Positions 54,781 through 63,794 of a stretch of DNA of 64,000 bases are shown in pieces (position 1 is the stretch's first letter; each line of letters starts with the position of its first letter). The notes under the pieces are model-generated. The model made no database searches and was not told the DNA's origin. It worked only from the letters and a program-made list of their open reading frames with translations. The DNA is from Spirosoma endophyticum (GTDB lineage: Bacteria; Bacteroidota; Bacteroidia; Cytophagales; Spirosomataceae). The stretch is from the NCBI RefSeq assembly GCF_900112365.1, contig NZ_FOLQ01000001.1:248001-312000 (forward strand). Reading direction: 5' to 3'. The position numbers and the translations under genes are program-made.

Positions 54781-57666
54781 TCAATCAATGATACCCAATA
54801 TACATAGCTGGTCGTCTAACAAGCATTGCGCCAGATGTAATGGAAATGGTAGCACTGTGTTCCCCATTGCCCAGTTGGGAGACGAGCGTAGGTAGTGCAC
54901 AGATCGGCATAAGGCTAAAAATAATTCGTTGGTCTGAAAATCATGCCGAACAAAGAAAGGCACCAATTCAACCACCTGTGGATGTTTAATAGCCATATCT
55001 GCCCCGGCAACAGCTCGACCTTTATCATCATGACGAGTTTCTAACTTGTACAATCCTGCACTAACTTCAGTGTTCTGTGCCTTTTGTGGTGTTGGTAGTT
55101 TACCCACAGAAAAATAATGCCACAAATCAGAATTAGTTTGATCCAGAAATCCACTTAGCTCAGTGAAGTTTCGAGCGGGAGAATCATCATCAACTATTGG
55201 TACATATTGCGGGGTTTCGTTACCCATGCGTAGCCGGATGACACCCAGCAAATTAGTTAGCTTGCTGTCGTGCCGCGAATATTTACCCTTAATGCTCGTA
55301 TTGGATATATGAGAGAAGTCCAAAACATCACGTTTTGATGTTAATTCCTCATTTTTAAGCTGCGGCCAAATATGATAACGAGAATCTGAGCCGCTGCCAT
55401 TTCGCCAAACATCAGCTTCTATCATTACGACAGTTGGACGTTCATGTTGAGCAGTTACTACCTGAGCAGCAAATTCAGCTAATTGACTGTTAGTAAGATT
55501 CAAGGCATTCTTGTCGGGCGCATTATGCCACTCTGCCCGTTTCTCTGCCAGCATCCGCCCAATGGTTGGGCCAGCTTCGACATAAGGTATCCATTGATTA
55601 GGTTGGCTTGGTAGACATACGTCCACTTCTCCCGTCGCCCGAAGTCGAACGGCTATAGCAAGATGCGTTTTGGGTATGTCTGATTTAGCATTGGTTTGGC
55701 GCCGGTACAATGCGATTAAATCAAGTTTATTAGCTGCTTCATCAGGTAAGCCAGCTTGCTTATAAATATCGGATGGCGCTCCCAGAAGAGTACCGGTCTG
55801 ACGCAGTACAAGATCAAAAAGACTCAATTGAGCACGTACTAAATCACCAGTTTCTGCCTTATTATTCTTAAATTCCTTCACTTTTTTGATACACTGCGAC
55901 GCTATATTTAGTTGAGCATAAGCATCGCGAATAGCGCCCTTCGGCTGCTGACGTGGATCAATGCCTTTTCCGATTTGATAATTAATCTCAATAAGTGCAA
56001 GATTTATTGCTCCGTTTGTTGGTACATAGGGTTTGAGGAATTCGACCCATAATGCCTTTTTCTCGTGTTGCTGTTTTAGAAAATAAAGAGCTGTGTCTTT
56101 ATAGAGTGGGTCAGTAGTGTCTTTGTTATAAAGAGCAAGTAGTTGGCTGTTCGTGATATATATGTCAACCACATTTAGCCATGCAGGGTACGTATCACCC
56201 TCATCAATAAGTAGCATCCGTTTTAGTTGTTGATGCAATAAAGAACGGGTACTGTTTTCCTGACAGACAACCAATATTGAAATTGGGGAATGAGGTAGGT
56301 TTACTGATAATCGTTCTTGCAACGTCTGTAAAGGCCCATCACCAGCCTTCCTAGCTGGCGACTTTCTATCCCGCCGAATTTCAAGTTCTTTCCTATACTT
56401 CTTAAACGGCAACATAGCCGCTGATGCGGAGAACCCAATAGGTGCAGACATATCGGCAGGCAATTGATCATCTGGTTGTAGCAACCCATCTAACTGTTTA
56501 ATAACTGCTTGTATAATCGCATGCCGCTCATCAAGATGAAAACCAGTCTTAATACCATGCTGTCGATTATGATACTTATAGCCCTCAGCATGTACAAGGA
56601 GATATTCATCACCAAAACGGTCCGTAGTGTTGCCTTTAACTCCAAATCGGTCAGGATTATTATAAACGAGTTCTGGTCCTGCTAGTTTACGACCACCTAC
56701 TCCCTCCAATAACTCAGGCAAATACTCATCCCAACAAAGATGGCCTGTATCACGATGGTGGGTTACCGGTAAACGTACAAGTGTTCCGTCGAAGGGATAA
56801 GTTGTTATACGTCCGGTGCCGATTCCAACTAATATGGATGTATTTCGGTTAAAATTTCCATTATCCAGTCGTTCATGTGCATATCGTTGGCAACTTAATT
56901 TTAAGAAAACCCAAGGTTTCAAATTACCGTCTGCATAAGTACGTCCCGCTTGTGTCTGCACAATAAAATCAAGTCGATACGCAAAATAGCCTTCACGGGG
57001 AGTGCTTTTACCAGTCTTTTTATTTTCATCAACATATGTAGCTTGAAAAGGCTGACTAACCACAAACAGACCAGTGCGATCACCACTATTACCCTGAACT
57101 CGACGCCACTTGATTTCTTGTCCGTCGCCAATGTTAATGGTTTTCTCATGAAGTAACGAAGCCAGTAAAGCGGGGACTGCTTGATAAACCAAACCATTTT
57201 CATGACCAGGATTCAATATCATCAACTCTGGCTTAATTGTTCGCCAAGTATCCTGATTTGGTAGCTCTCTTAGTGAGTCAAGGAATCGTTTACTATCATC
57301 AGCTTTTTTCTTCACCCGTTGCGGCAAGGTGTCAACCCAGTGTTGTCCCCAGATATTAATAAGCGGGTGTAGATCATCTAGTTCTGGCCGGTGCAATACA
57401 CCATTCGTACCGACTACAAGAGCCCGATGATTATCCGCATTAAACCATTCAAAACCATGCGTTAAGGTAGGTGCACAGGCTAATAAAGCATTGTTTAAAC
57501 GACGTAACGGAGGAGCTTGCTTTCGCTGGGATGTGCTAATTGCCTTCCTAAACGCAGCAATTGCCAGTTGATAGCTAGGAGCGAATAAAAGTGTTTCAAC
57601 GTGCAAGTCTCGAATCACTTCGGGGGATACGGTATACCGAGCTAAGGTAATGTCAGGATTAATCAT
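54781..57666 (-). CDS. pPIWI-RE protein (X, MID and RNaseH-like PIWI domains)
   Basis: 961 residues. The N-terminal half (1-420) fits the pPIWI_RE X region (former DUF3962); 430-600 (SPISILVVCQENSTRSLLHQQL) fits the MID-like part. The PIWI/RNaseH region (former DUF3893) contains PTVVMIEADVWRNG (Asp752) and GVIRLRMGNETPQYVP with the family-defining arginine (about 811-813). VVELVPFFV holds a Glu near 900 that may be the defining glutamate. Predicted to bind a nucleic acid guide or R-loop. Its ATG overlaps the helicase stop by four bases. Whether the nuclease site is intact cannot be settled by eye. Confidence 0.85.
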   Translation of the reverse strand: MINPDITLARYTVSPEVIRDLHVETLLFAPSYQLAIAAFRKAISTSQRKQAPPLRRLNNALLACAPTLTHGFEWFNADNHRALVVGTNGVLHRPELDDLHPLINIWGQHWVDTLPQRVKKKADDSKRFLDSLRELPNQDTWRTIKPELMILNPGHENGLVYQAVPALLASLLHEKTINIGDGQEIKWRRVQGNSGDRTGLFVVSQPFQATYVDENKKTGKSTPREGYFAYRLDFIVQTQAGRTYADGNLKPWVFLKLSCQRYAHERLDNGNFNRNTSILVGIGTGRITTYPFDGTLVRLPVTHHRDTGHLCWDEYLPELLEGVGGRKLAGPELVYNNPDRFGVKGNTTDRFGDEYLLVHAEGYKYHNRQHGIKTGFHLDERHAIIQAVIKQLDGLLQPDDQLPADMSAPIGFSASAAMLPFKKYRKELEIRRDRKSPARKAGDGPLQTLQERLSVNLPHSPISILVVCQENSTRSLLHQQLKRMLLIDEGDTYPAWLNVVDIYITNSQLLALYNKDTTDPLYKDTALYFLKQQHEKKALWVEFLKPYVPTNGAINLALIEINYQIGKGIDPRQQPKGAIRDAYAQLNIASQCIKKVKEFKNNKAETGDLVRAQLSLFDLVLRQTGTLLGAPSDIYKQAGLPDEAANKLDLIALYRRQTNAKSDIPKTHLAIAVRLRATGEVDVCLPSQPNQWIPYVEAGPTIGRMLAEKRAEWHNAPDKNALNLTNSQLAEFAAQVVTAQHERPTVVMIEADVWRNGSGSDSRYHIWPQLKNEELTSKRDVLDFSHISNTSIKGKYSRHDSKLTNLLGVIRLRMGNETPQYVPIVDDDSPARNFTELSGFLDQTNSDLWHYFSVGKLPTPQKAQNTEVSAGLYKLETRHDDKGRAVAGADMAIKHPQVVELVPFFVRHDFQTNELFLALCRSVHYLRSSPNWAMGNTVLPFPLHLAQCLLDDQLCILGIID

Positions 57667-60497
57667 GGTGTGGGGGTTGGTTTATCGGGTGCCCATTGAA
57701 AATTAACAATATTATCTACTATTGCAGTAGCCAACGGACCGTATAGCGGTTGGCAAATCATCTCTTCTGCGTTTTTAGCATCTCCGGCTACATATTCTGC
57801 CAGTAGTTGAATCATGGCCGTTAGTAAGCTGGTTTTGGGTGTATCTGCCACACCTGGCGTCTTAGCATTGACAGGCCCCCAGGCCGCATCAACGAAGTAC
57901 GCCCGAAACGGAACCCCTCCCCGTAGTAACCGGCCAACGGCTTGGATAATATAACCTAGTGTAGTGGCTGCTAAATCTTTGCGAGGGTAACATAGCAGTT
58001 CTTCATTATCAAACAGCATACTGTAGTATTGCCGGCTTTCAACCAATTGCCAGTATCGTGTCGCCAATCGGCGTGCGGCTTCGGCGCGCCCGGCCAATCC
58101 GTCAGTTTGCCAGGCCGCAAAATCAGTCTTCTGTTGCCAATCAAGGGTACGTCGGTTAACTTCCTGAGCGATGGCCTGCGTGTCATGCGGATGTGGATAG
58201 GGGCGTGTCAGAAAATAAACGGCGCCAAAAGCTGCTTTGCCGTTCGCATTCAGGATATTGAATCCACGCCCAATGGCACTCAGCGGAGCCACTAGTACCC
58301 GTCCACCCGTTCGAGCAAATTGTTCGATATCGGCTCGCAGAACGGTGAAAACTTTGTCCGCCTTTGTTAGCGAAACTTGATTCTCCGAGGTCTGCTCGTC
58401 GTTGTCTGCTACGAGATATTTGATCATACTCTGTTGGTCGGGCCATTGAAGTCGTAATTTATCGGCGACCCATTTAGCCTGTTCATAGGAGTTGACGAAT
58501 AAAAGTAAGCGGTCTCGGTCATCCCAAGTGTAATTTTTCTGATTATCAGGTAGCTTTCCTGCCTGTTTTAGGCTTTCAAGTGTCTGGCCAAGATGACCTC
58601 GACCATTCGCACCAGCCAGTTGTCCAATCATTTGTTCTAGTCGACTCAGTACTTTTGACTGCCCAGTCCCAGAAATGCGAATCGGTTTATTATTTGAGTC
58701 ATACTGTGGCAGAAATGCGAAAAGGCTCTCGGCAATAGCATCACTGTCTTCTTGATGAGGGAGAAGTACGTAATGAGGACGACCAACATGAAAAGCTGTT
58801 GAATCGGGTAGGTAAGACGTACCTGATAAAGCCAGTACGTTAGAACCGCGTCGTCCCGTCAAAGACGTGAGTAGATTATGAAAGTTCAGGACGTAACACC
58901 GGCCAATATTGGTATAGGCAAACAAACTTAAGCTCTGATTTCCCTCGCCACGTGCATAGTATGTTCCAAACTGTCGTCCGGTTAACGGCACAGGAAGGAT
59001 TGTCTGCATAGATGTGTTAGTGCGATAATTGGGTGATGTGCCTTGAAGGGCAGCATTGTCGGGACGACTGTCCCACTCATAAAAAATAATTCTGGCACGG
59101 TTGTCAAGCAACGTAACAGTCAGAACAAACTGAAGTCGATAAGCTAGACTGTCAATCGTATCAACGTCCTTCTCCGTAAACACATTCGATGAATTTTCTT
59201 GAGATTCACTACGTATCTGTTCACGCAACTTGTCCAATTGAGTTGAAGTTTGCGGAAAATGCTCAAGAATCCACAAGCGGCAATCTTGCATCATGACTGG
59301 GTTCAAAGCGTTATTACCAGTCGCATCAATGCGAAGTAAAATGATTGACAAAGCAGCCGCAGCCTGGTTACCTGATACGCGCGTTAATTCTTCCGCTTCC
59401 AGAAGTACGCTGAAAACGCTCATGACTTCCAATGTACGTTGTTCGTGTTCCTGCCGGATAGCCTGCGGAACGTCTGGTCCGTCCACTTCTCTTAATCCGG
59501 CTATACGCCTTGCTAAACGGTAGAAAAGTGTTTGTGGCGTAAATTGTCGCTTAGCAATCCATTTTGTTAAAATATCATCATTGGCTTTGTCATTGACCGA
59601 GTCGAGCAAGGTTAATACTGATGTAACTAGCTGTTGTCCTGAACGTTCGGCTCCACTCCAACGCTGTGTGCGTGACGCACGGGCCATGGTACGGTATTGG
59701 ATAGCATATTCCTCTGTTGGCACTGTGATTTTATCGAGTAGGCCCTTTCCACCACCCGTAAGCTTCACTTCTTGAGCGTACTGATCGTCAAACCATTTAA
59801 TGATGGTGTCGGCTTCATCAAAGATCACCACATCGGATTGTTCATGAATCAACTCGCCTAGTCTAAGGCGTCGGTTATCCCAGTGAACTGGTAGCGGGCT
59901 GATACCCATTGCACCAGGCGTAGTAATCCAGATAGCGGCCGTTGGCATATCGCGATAAAGTTGATATTGCGGGCAGGTTGCTATAAATGGGCAGGCACTT
60001 GCTTTTTTCTCAGGTACTTCTTCTGGCTTATTATTTGACCCACTTTTTTTAGGTTTCGGCTTAACCATTTTGTGTAACTGCCGACAAGGTTCTGTGCCAG
60101 GAACGAAGACACCGCCATTGAAACGTTCAGCGATCACATTGTCAGGTAGGCAACTTTGTAATGGGCAAAGCGGGCTAATCCAACGCTCAGCCCAATGTGG
60201 TTGATGGCGAGCCTTGTGACGTTGATACTCTTCTGATGAGTAAAATCCTTTACAATGAGCTTGGCGGTTGCTACGTCCCAGTAACGGCACTGCTATTGGT
60301 GTGTCCGTTTCAGGTATATCCAGGAACCAGTAATTCAATTGATTCGCTAGTCGAAGAGCTGACTGAACATCGCCTACCACTAATGTTAGCCGCTGATTTG
60401 ATGCTTGCTCAACCATATAAGCAGCCAAAAGCATAGCTAGTGTTGATTTACCCGAAGCAACCATGCCCGCTATATGCGTAAAGCCATCTAGGGTCAA
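57663..60497 (-). CDS. DinG/XPD-like helicase of the pPIWI-RE system
   Basis: 944 residues from a TTG at 60497. Walker A GMVASGKST (11-19), cysteines at 82, 111, 116, 138, 169 and 175 between motifs I and II (as in Fe-S helicases), DEAD box VVIFDEAD (223-230), and motif VI IIQAVGRLLRGG. The frame is open for 12 more codons upstream (IVGETTLEEAEW) to a TAA that ends the preceding gene in the same frame, so the true N terminus may lie in that gene. It should unwind DNA or RNA-DNA hybrids for the PIWI protein. Confidence 0.85.
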   Translation of the reverse strand: MTLDGFTHIAGMVASGKSTLAMLLAAYMVEQASNQRLTLVVGDVQSALRLANQLNYWFLDIPETDTPIAVPLLGRSNRQAHCKGFYSSEEYQRHKARHQPHWAERWISPLCPLQSCLPDNVIAERFNGGVFVPGTEPCRQLHKMVKPKPKKSGSNNKPEEVPEKKASACPFIATCPQYQLYRDMPTAAIWITTPGAMGISPLPVHWDNRRLRLGELIHEQSDVVIFDEADTIIKWFDDQYAQEVKLTGGGKGLLDKITVPTEEYAIQYRTMARASRTQRWSGAERSGQQLVTSVLTLLDSVNDKANDDILTKWIAKRQFTPQTLFYRLARRIAGLREVDGPDVPQAIRQEHEQRTLEVMSVFSVLLEAEELTRVSGNQAAAALSIILLRIDATGNNALNPVMMQDCRLWILEHFPQTSTQLDKLREQIRSESQENSSNVFTEKDVDTIDSLAYRLQFVLTVTLLDNRARIIFYEWDSRPDNAALQGTSPNYRTNTSMQTILPVPLTGRQFGTYYARGEGNQSLSLFAYTNIGRCYVLNFHNLLTSLTGRRGSNVLALSGTSYLPDSTAFHVGRPHYVLLPHQEDSDAIAESLFAFLPQYDSNNKPIRISGTGQSKVLSRLEQMIGQLAGANGRGHLGQTLESLKQAGKLPDNQKNYTWDDRDRLLLFVNSYEQAKWVADKLRLQWPDQQSMIKYLVADNDEQTSENQVSLTKADKVFTVLRADIEQFARTGGRVLVAPLSAIGRGFNILNANGKAAFGAVYFLTRPYPHPHDTQAIAQEVNRRTLDWQQKTDFAAWQTDGLAGRAEAARRLATRYWQLVESRQYYSMLFDNEELLCYPRKDLAATTLGYIIQAVGRLLRGGVPFRAYFVDAAWGPVNAKTPGVADTPKTSLLTAMIQLLAEYVAGDAKNAEEMICQPLYGPLATAIVDNIVNFQWAPDKPTPTP

Positions 60498-60533
60498 CCA
60501 TTCAGCTTCCTCAAGAGTTGTTTCCCCAACTAT

Positions 60534-61325
60534 TTACAACGTCAATCGATCCAGACGTTCAGACCAGGAAGTAGAAGGTGGTGAATATCCGTAACGTATT
60601 GCTAATGATCGTTCACGTTGATCAATTCGTTGTGCTACGGCTCGTAAAGATGTAATGGACACTCGAAATGAATCTCGTTCATCAGGGATAGTCAACCAGC
60701 TTGTTGGTAGTGGCGGTTGTTGATCCAACAAGTCTGCGGGAAAGATTACATTGGCTTCGACAATTTGATGCCTAAGGACTCCTTCGGACGAGGTCGCTTG
60801 AACATGGGTTTTGAAATAGTAAGAAAGGTTAGCCACAGCCAGATTAGGAGGAGTTTGGCGGTGATAATCAAGCCGAGAGACCATACATTGCTCGTAGATG
60901 GTCAAATGGATTTGGTGTTGATAGCTCTCTGGACGTCGGGCGTGAGTAAGAAGTGTAGGGCCAGGCGGGTCAACTTCGAATTCATAGCCTCGCCATTCGT
61001 CAGGTAATTCCTGATACCTCCGTAATTCATTTAACCATGCCGATTTAGCTGAAAAGGGAACAATCTGACGAACATTATCTAAAGCGGTACGATCCTCGTC
61101 GGCGAGCTGTTGTAGTCGGTGTTCAAATAAAGGCGACGCTCCAAGGAGCGCCCAGAATATTATTACAGGTTCATCCGCAAAACCTAGTCGCTCGGCCAAT
61201 GCAAAGGTTAATTCAGTCCGTAATAATGAGTAAGCCTCCGTTTTGGACAAAACCTCGTCGTTTACAAGTTCGTCAATCCGGGCAGTGAGGCATGCGGGCG
61301 GATCAAACAATGGTAAAAAGTTCAT
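60534..61325 (-). CDS. Z-like protein of the pPIWI-RE system (possibly the helicase N terminus)
   Basis: 263 residues, mixed alpha/beta, no catalytic motif seen. It overlaps the REase stop by four bases (ATGA). It ends RLDRLTL-TAA; the helicase frame follows without shift after this single TAA. In published pPIWI-RE islands a domain named Z accompanies the helicase, which fits this position, but I assign it by location and not by a recognised motif. Either a separate gene or the front half of a split Z-helicase protein. Confidence 0.6.
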   Translation of the reverse strand: MNFLPLFDPPACLTARIDELVNDEVLSKTEAYSLLRTELTFALAERLGFADEPVIIFWALLGASPLFEHRLQQLADEDRTALDNVRQIVPFSAKSAWLNELRRYQELPDEWRGYEFEVDPPGPTLLTHARRPESYQHQIHLTIYEQCMVSRLDYHRQTPPNLAVANLSYYFKTHVQATSSEGVLRHQIVEANVIFPADLLDQQPPLPTSWLTIPDERDSFRVSITSLRAVAQRIDQRERSLAIRYGYSPPSTSWSERLDRLTL

Positions 61326-62476
61326 GGCTTTCGGCGTGGTTTACGAATAGATTTTAAGTGAAGATCAACGCGATCAAGCAGTTGGCTACTGCTGACAATA
61401 TTATGGCTGGCTGGCAAATCCGTGTTGCTTTTCAACAAAGGCAGGTAATGTGGATTATTTTCAATCCATCGGTTAGGGATTACATAAAATGCAGAACGAT
61501 AGTCTAAGCCATTGCGATCGTCAATTGTCTTAAGTTCTGGTAGTAATCGCTGTGGGTTCTGGTAATCTTTTACATCAATTGCCCAAGCCATTCCATTCGC
61601 AAATTCGATTCGTATGTCGTATTGATCAACTCCTGGCCAGAGTTCAACTGCCTTCAGCAGACTAGGCTGCTCTTGTTGGCGCTTACCTAATTGGTTGAAA
61701 AGAAAAAGCTCAGGTAAGCCTGGAAAGCAAGTGCGAACATGGATTCCTGTTCGTATGCGAAGTATAGGCTCCCGTTCACTAGACTCTTGCCAAATGTGTT
61801 CAGCTTCGACCGGGTGATAATTACAGATACTTTGCCTAATACCCACCAAGGCATTTCCTTCCCAGTGCAACGGCCCACAATGATGACAAGACCATTGAGT
61901 TTGCCCGTCATTACATGGCTCATAGAAATCGCAAACATTGGGGAACGTCACGTACTTGCCAGACCAGAATTTCCTACGAATAGCATTGGTCGTGGTAATT
62001 GGTGATTCGATCAAAAAACGGCGTAGTTGGACATATTCCTGCTGAATCTGCTCTCGCTGTTCGGCATTCGATTCGTCTCGATAGGCATCCTTTAAATTAA
62101 GATAGAGCGATCTAAATAGGCGATTTTCTACAGCTACCGTTGTGTACATAGGTGAAGCAGTAGCGTCTATTTCGCTTAATACAGAATAGTAGTAAGCGAC
62201 TGCTTCATCCGACGGTCGATTATGTATTAGCAAAGAATCTGTGGATGCAAATTCTTTTGGTAATGCGTAGCTAGCAGGCCACCATGACTGTATAGGTTGA
62301 TGAAACAAATTGAGCCAACCTTGAAGTGTTCGAGGAGCGCTAGTTGATAGTTGTAAAGCAAGATGTTGGCAGACCTGTTGAAATAAAACTGGGTAAGGGT
62401 AAGGTGATTGCCGTTGCTTGTTGGTTAACTCATACAAGCCCAGTAGAAGCTTATCGAATAAGATAGTTTGCGGCAT
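61322..62476 (-). CDS. pPIWI-RE system restriction endonuclease-fold protein (Y domain + REase)
   Basis: 384 residues. The helical N-terminal part (1-165) fits the Y domain. A zinc-ribbon-like cluster follows: C182, C188, C197, C200, C218, H221. The C-terminal nuclease has QYDIRIEFANGMAWAIDVKDYQNP: D287 and D301-V-K303, the PD-(D/E)xK pattern. It probably cuts invading DNA at sites chosen with the pPIWI-RE protein and helicase. First gene of the minus-strand operon, 109 bases from the divergent XRE gene. Confidence 0.82.
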   Translation of the reverse strand: MPQTILFDKLLLGLYELTNKQRQSPYPYPVLFQQVCQHLALQLSTSAPRTLQGWLNLFHQPIQSWWPASYALPKEFASTDSLLIHNRPSDEAVAYYYSVLSEIDATASPMYTTVAVENRLFRSLYLNLKDAYRDESNAEQREQIQQEYVQLRRFLIESPITTTNAIRRKFWSGKYVTFPNVCDFYEPCNDGQTQWSCHHCGPLHWEGNALVGIRQSICNYHPVEAEHIWQESSEREPILRIRTGIHVRTCFPGLPELFLFNQLGKRQQEQPSLLKAVELWPGVDQYDIRIEFANGMAWAIDVKDYQNPQRLLPELKTIDDRNGLDYRSAFYVIPNRWIENNPHYLPLLKSNTDLPASHNIVSSSQLLDRVDLHLKSIRKPRRKP

Positions 62477-62535
62477 AGGACAGTATTTGTTTCTTCATTG
62501 AATCATTGGTATTACAAATAAAACACATTATTTTC

Positions 62536-62574
62536 TTTGTGTCAAGAGTGAAATGAGTTTTTTTTGTGTGAAAC
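62536..62574 (+). promoter_or_regulatory. XRE promoter with two GTGAAA sites
   Basis: TTTG at 62536, 19 bases, then TTTTTTTG (62559-62566), one mismatch from TAnnTTTG. GAGTGAAAT (62546) and TGTGTGAAAC (62565) place GTGAAA twice exactly 20 bases apart, overlapping the promoter, a layout suited to repression by the XRE protein. The divergent REase promoter must lie in the same 109 bases but was not identified. Confidence 0.5.
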
Positions 62575-62585
62575 AGTAAAATCTT

Positions 62586-62957
62586 ATGGCATATCAATTA
62601 GATGCTGATAGGTTGGCGACACTACTCCGTGCAAAACGGGCAGGGAGAGGTTTACGCGATATCGCCGATGAAATAGGGGAAGTAAGTCCGTCGACACTGT
62701 CACGGGTCGAAAATGGTAAGGCACCCGACCTTACTACTTTTTTATTAATCTGTGACTGGTTACAGGTAGCACCAGATGAGTTATTGCGAAAAGAAGAGGA
62801 CACTACAGGTAAAGAAATAAACCCTTTAGAAGAAGTTGCTTTATTGCTACGTTCTAATAAGAATTTAGACGCTGCAACAGCTAAAACCTTGGCTACCGTA
62901 ATAAAAGCGGCCTATCAAAGTTTAACGGGCAATCCTAATACGCCAGAGTCTAACTGA
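62586..62957 (+). CDS. XRE-family (HTH_3) regulator
   Basis: 123 residues. The helix-turn-helix is RLATLLRAKRAGRGLRDIADEIGEVSPSTLSRVENGKAPDL (about 6-46). The C-terminal 50 residues are helical. It ends in TGATG, overlapping the ImmA/IrrE start by one base. XRE/ImmA-IrrE pairs control phages and defence systems: the peptidase cleaves the repressor after a damage signal. Here the pair faces the pPIWI-RE operon. Confidence 0.9.
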   Translation: MAYQLDADRLATLLRAKRAGRGLRDIADEIGEVSPSTLSRVENGKAPDLTTFLLICDWLQVAPDELLRKEEDTTGKEINPLEEVALLLRSNKNLDAATAKTLATVIKAAYQSLTGNPNTPESN

Positions 62958-63493
62958 TGTCCACCAACAGTTTGAGCTTTGCTTTCCGGCAACGATGCGA
63001 GTCTATTGCCACCGAGCAGCGTTACTTACTAAAGAAATTGGCCTTTGATCCACTACCCGCCATCGATTTAGCGAATATTTTGGGGGCCCATCTTCAATCG
63101 ACCGAACAAATAGGAATTGATGTGGATGCGCTCAATGAATTGATGGGCGCCCAGAATTGGTCTGCGATGCTTTTCGGCGCAAATCCACCAATGATTATCT
63201 ATCGTCCAGATCACAGTTTAGCTAGGCTAGAGTCTGACCTCATGCATGAGCTAGCCCATATATTGCTCAAACATCCATACGGACGGTATGATCCAGCAAC
63301 AGGTAAGATTAGTAAAAATAGTCAGCACGAACATGAAGCTGATTACTTAGGAAGCTGTCTGCAAATTCCTCGACGTGGTATGCAATGGGCGGCACAGTTA
63401 GGCTTAACAATTGATCAAACCGCTTTACACTTCTGTGCGAGTACACAAATGGTCGAATGGCGAAGTCGAATGACTGGTATAAGACTACTATGA
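62957..63493 (+). CDS. ImmA/IrrE-family metallopeptidase
   Basis: 178 residues. The zinc site is DLMHELAHILLKHPYG (HExxH, about 95-99), with the third ligand region SQHEHEADYLGSCL. IrrE/ImmA peptidases cleave a partner XRE repressor. This gene is coupled to the XRE gene and likely cleaves its product. Domain length is normal. Confidence 0.92.
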   Translation: MSTNSLSFAFRQRCESIATEQRYLLKKLAFDPLPAIDLANILGAHLQSTEQIGIDVDALNELMGAQNWSAMLFGANPPMIIYRPDHSLARLESDLMHELAHILLKHPYGRYDPATGKISKNSQHEHEADYLGSCLQIPRRGMQWAAQLGLTIDQTALHFCASTQMVEWRSRMTGIRLL

Positions 63494-63511
63494 ACGGAAC
63501 GGTTCAATAAA

Positions 63512-63593
63512 CGGAATCGCGCTCTTAACGATCTGTTTCCAAAGCATCAAAGCCGCGTTAATGAATCCGGTGAAGAGTTTGCGAAGTGAATAA
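63512..63593. repeat. Right direct repeat of the defence island
   Basis: Copy of 52779-52860; here only the last 27 codons of the permease frame are present, again ending in TAA, and they are preceded by unrelated sequence. Three mismatches lie in the left part. Confidence 0.85.
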
Positions 63594-63631
63594 TAGCACC
63601 ACCTTCGTTTTCTTGAATATTATGCAGAAAA

Positions 63632-63666
63632 GCGCCCGGCTTGTTATAAACAAACAAGCCGGGCGC
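63632..63666. terminator. Terminator after the permease gene end
   Basis: A 14-bp stem GCGCCCGGCTTGTT / AACAAGCCGGGCGC with a short AT loop, followed within a few bases by GGTTTTC. It probably served the original permease gene. Confidence 0.8.
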
Positions 63667-63794
63667 AATCGGTTTTCAATTCACCGTATTCAGGTTCGGT
63701 GGCTGAAACTAACACTAACTTCTAATTACGAACTGAGGGGTAAAAAACAAGTGTAACTGACTTTTGGTATCCGTAAACCAAGCACTCAACAGTC

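Larger units (their letters stand above)
52861..63593. mobile_element. Defence island flanked by permease-end repeats
   Basis: About 10.7 kb between the two permease-end copies hold eight genes: DUF4276, AAA ATPase, pPIWI-RE, helicase, Z-like protein and REase on the minus strand, then XRE and ImmA/IrrE on the plus strand. No integrase, transposase or tRNA lies within or beside it. The right copy of the permease end is followed by a normal terminator, the left is not, so the right side looks like the original gene end. Gene content is unlike the housekeeping neighbours. Transfer by recombination between permease paralogues is inferred. Confidence 0.75.
63494..63794. other. Right boundary region
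   Basis: 301 bases between ImmA/IrrE and the next gene. They hold the permease-end repeat (63512-63593) and a terminator (63632-63666). Otherwise nothing is seen. Confidence 0.6.

Noticed and set aside
52861..63593. Integrase- or transposase-borne mobile element
   Set aside because: No recombinase gene, no tRNA target and no IS ends were seen; only the permease-end repeats support mobility.
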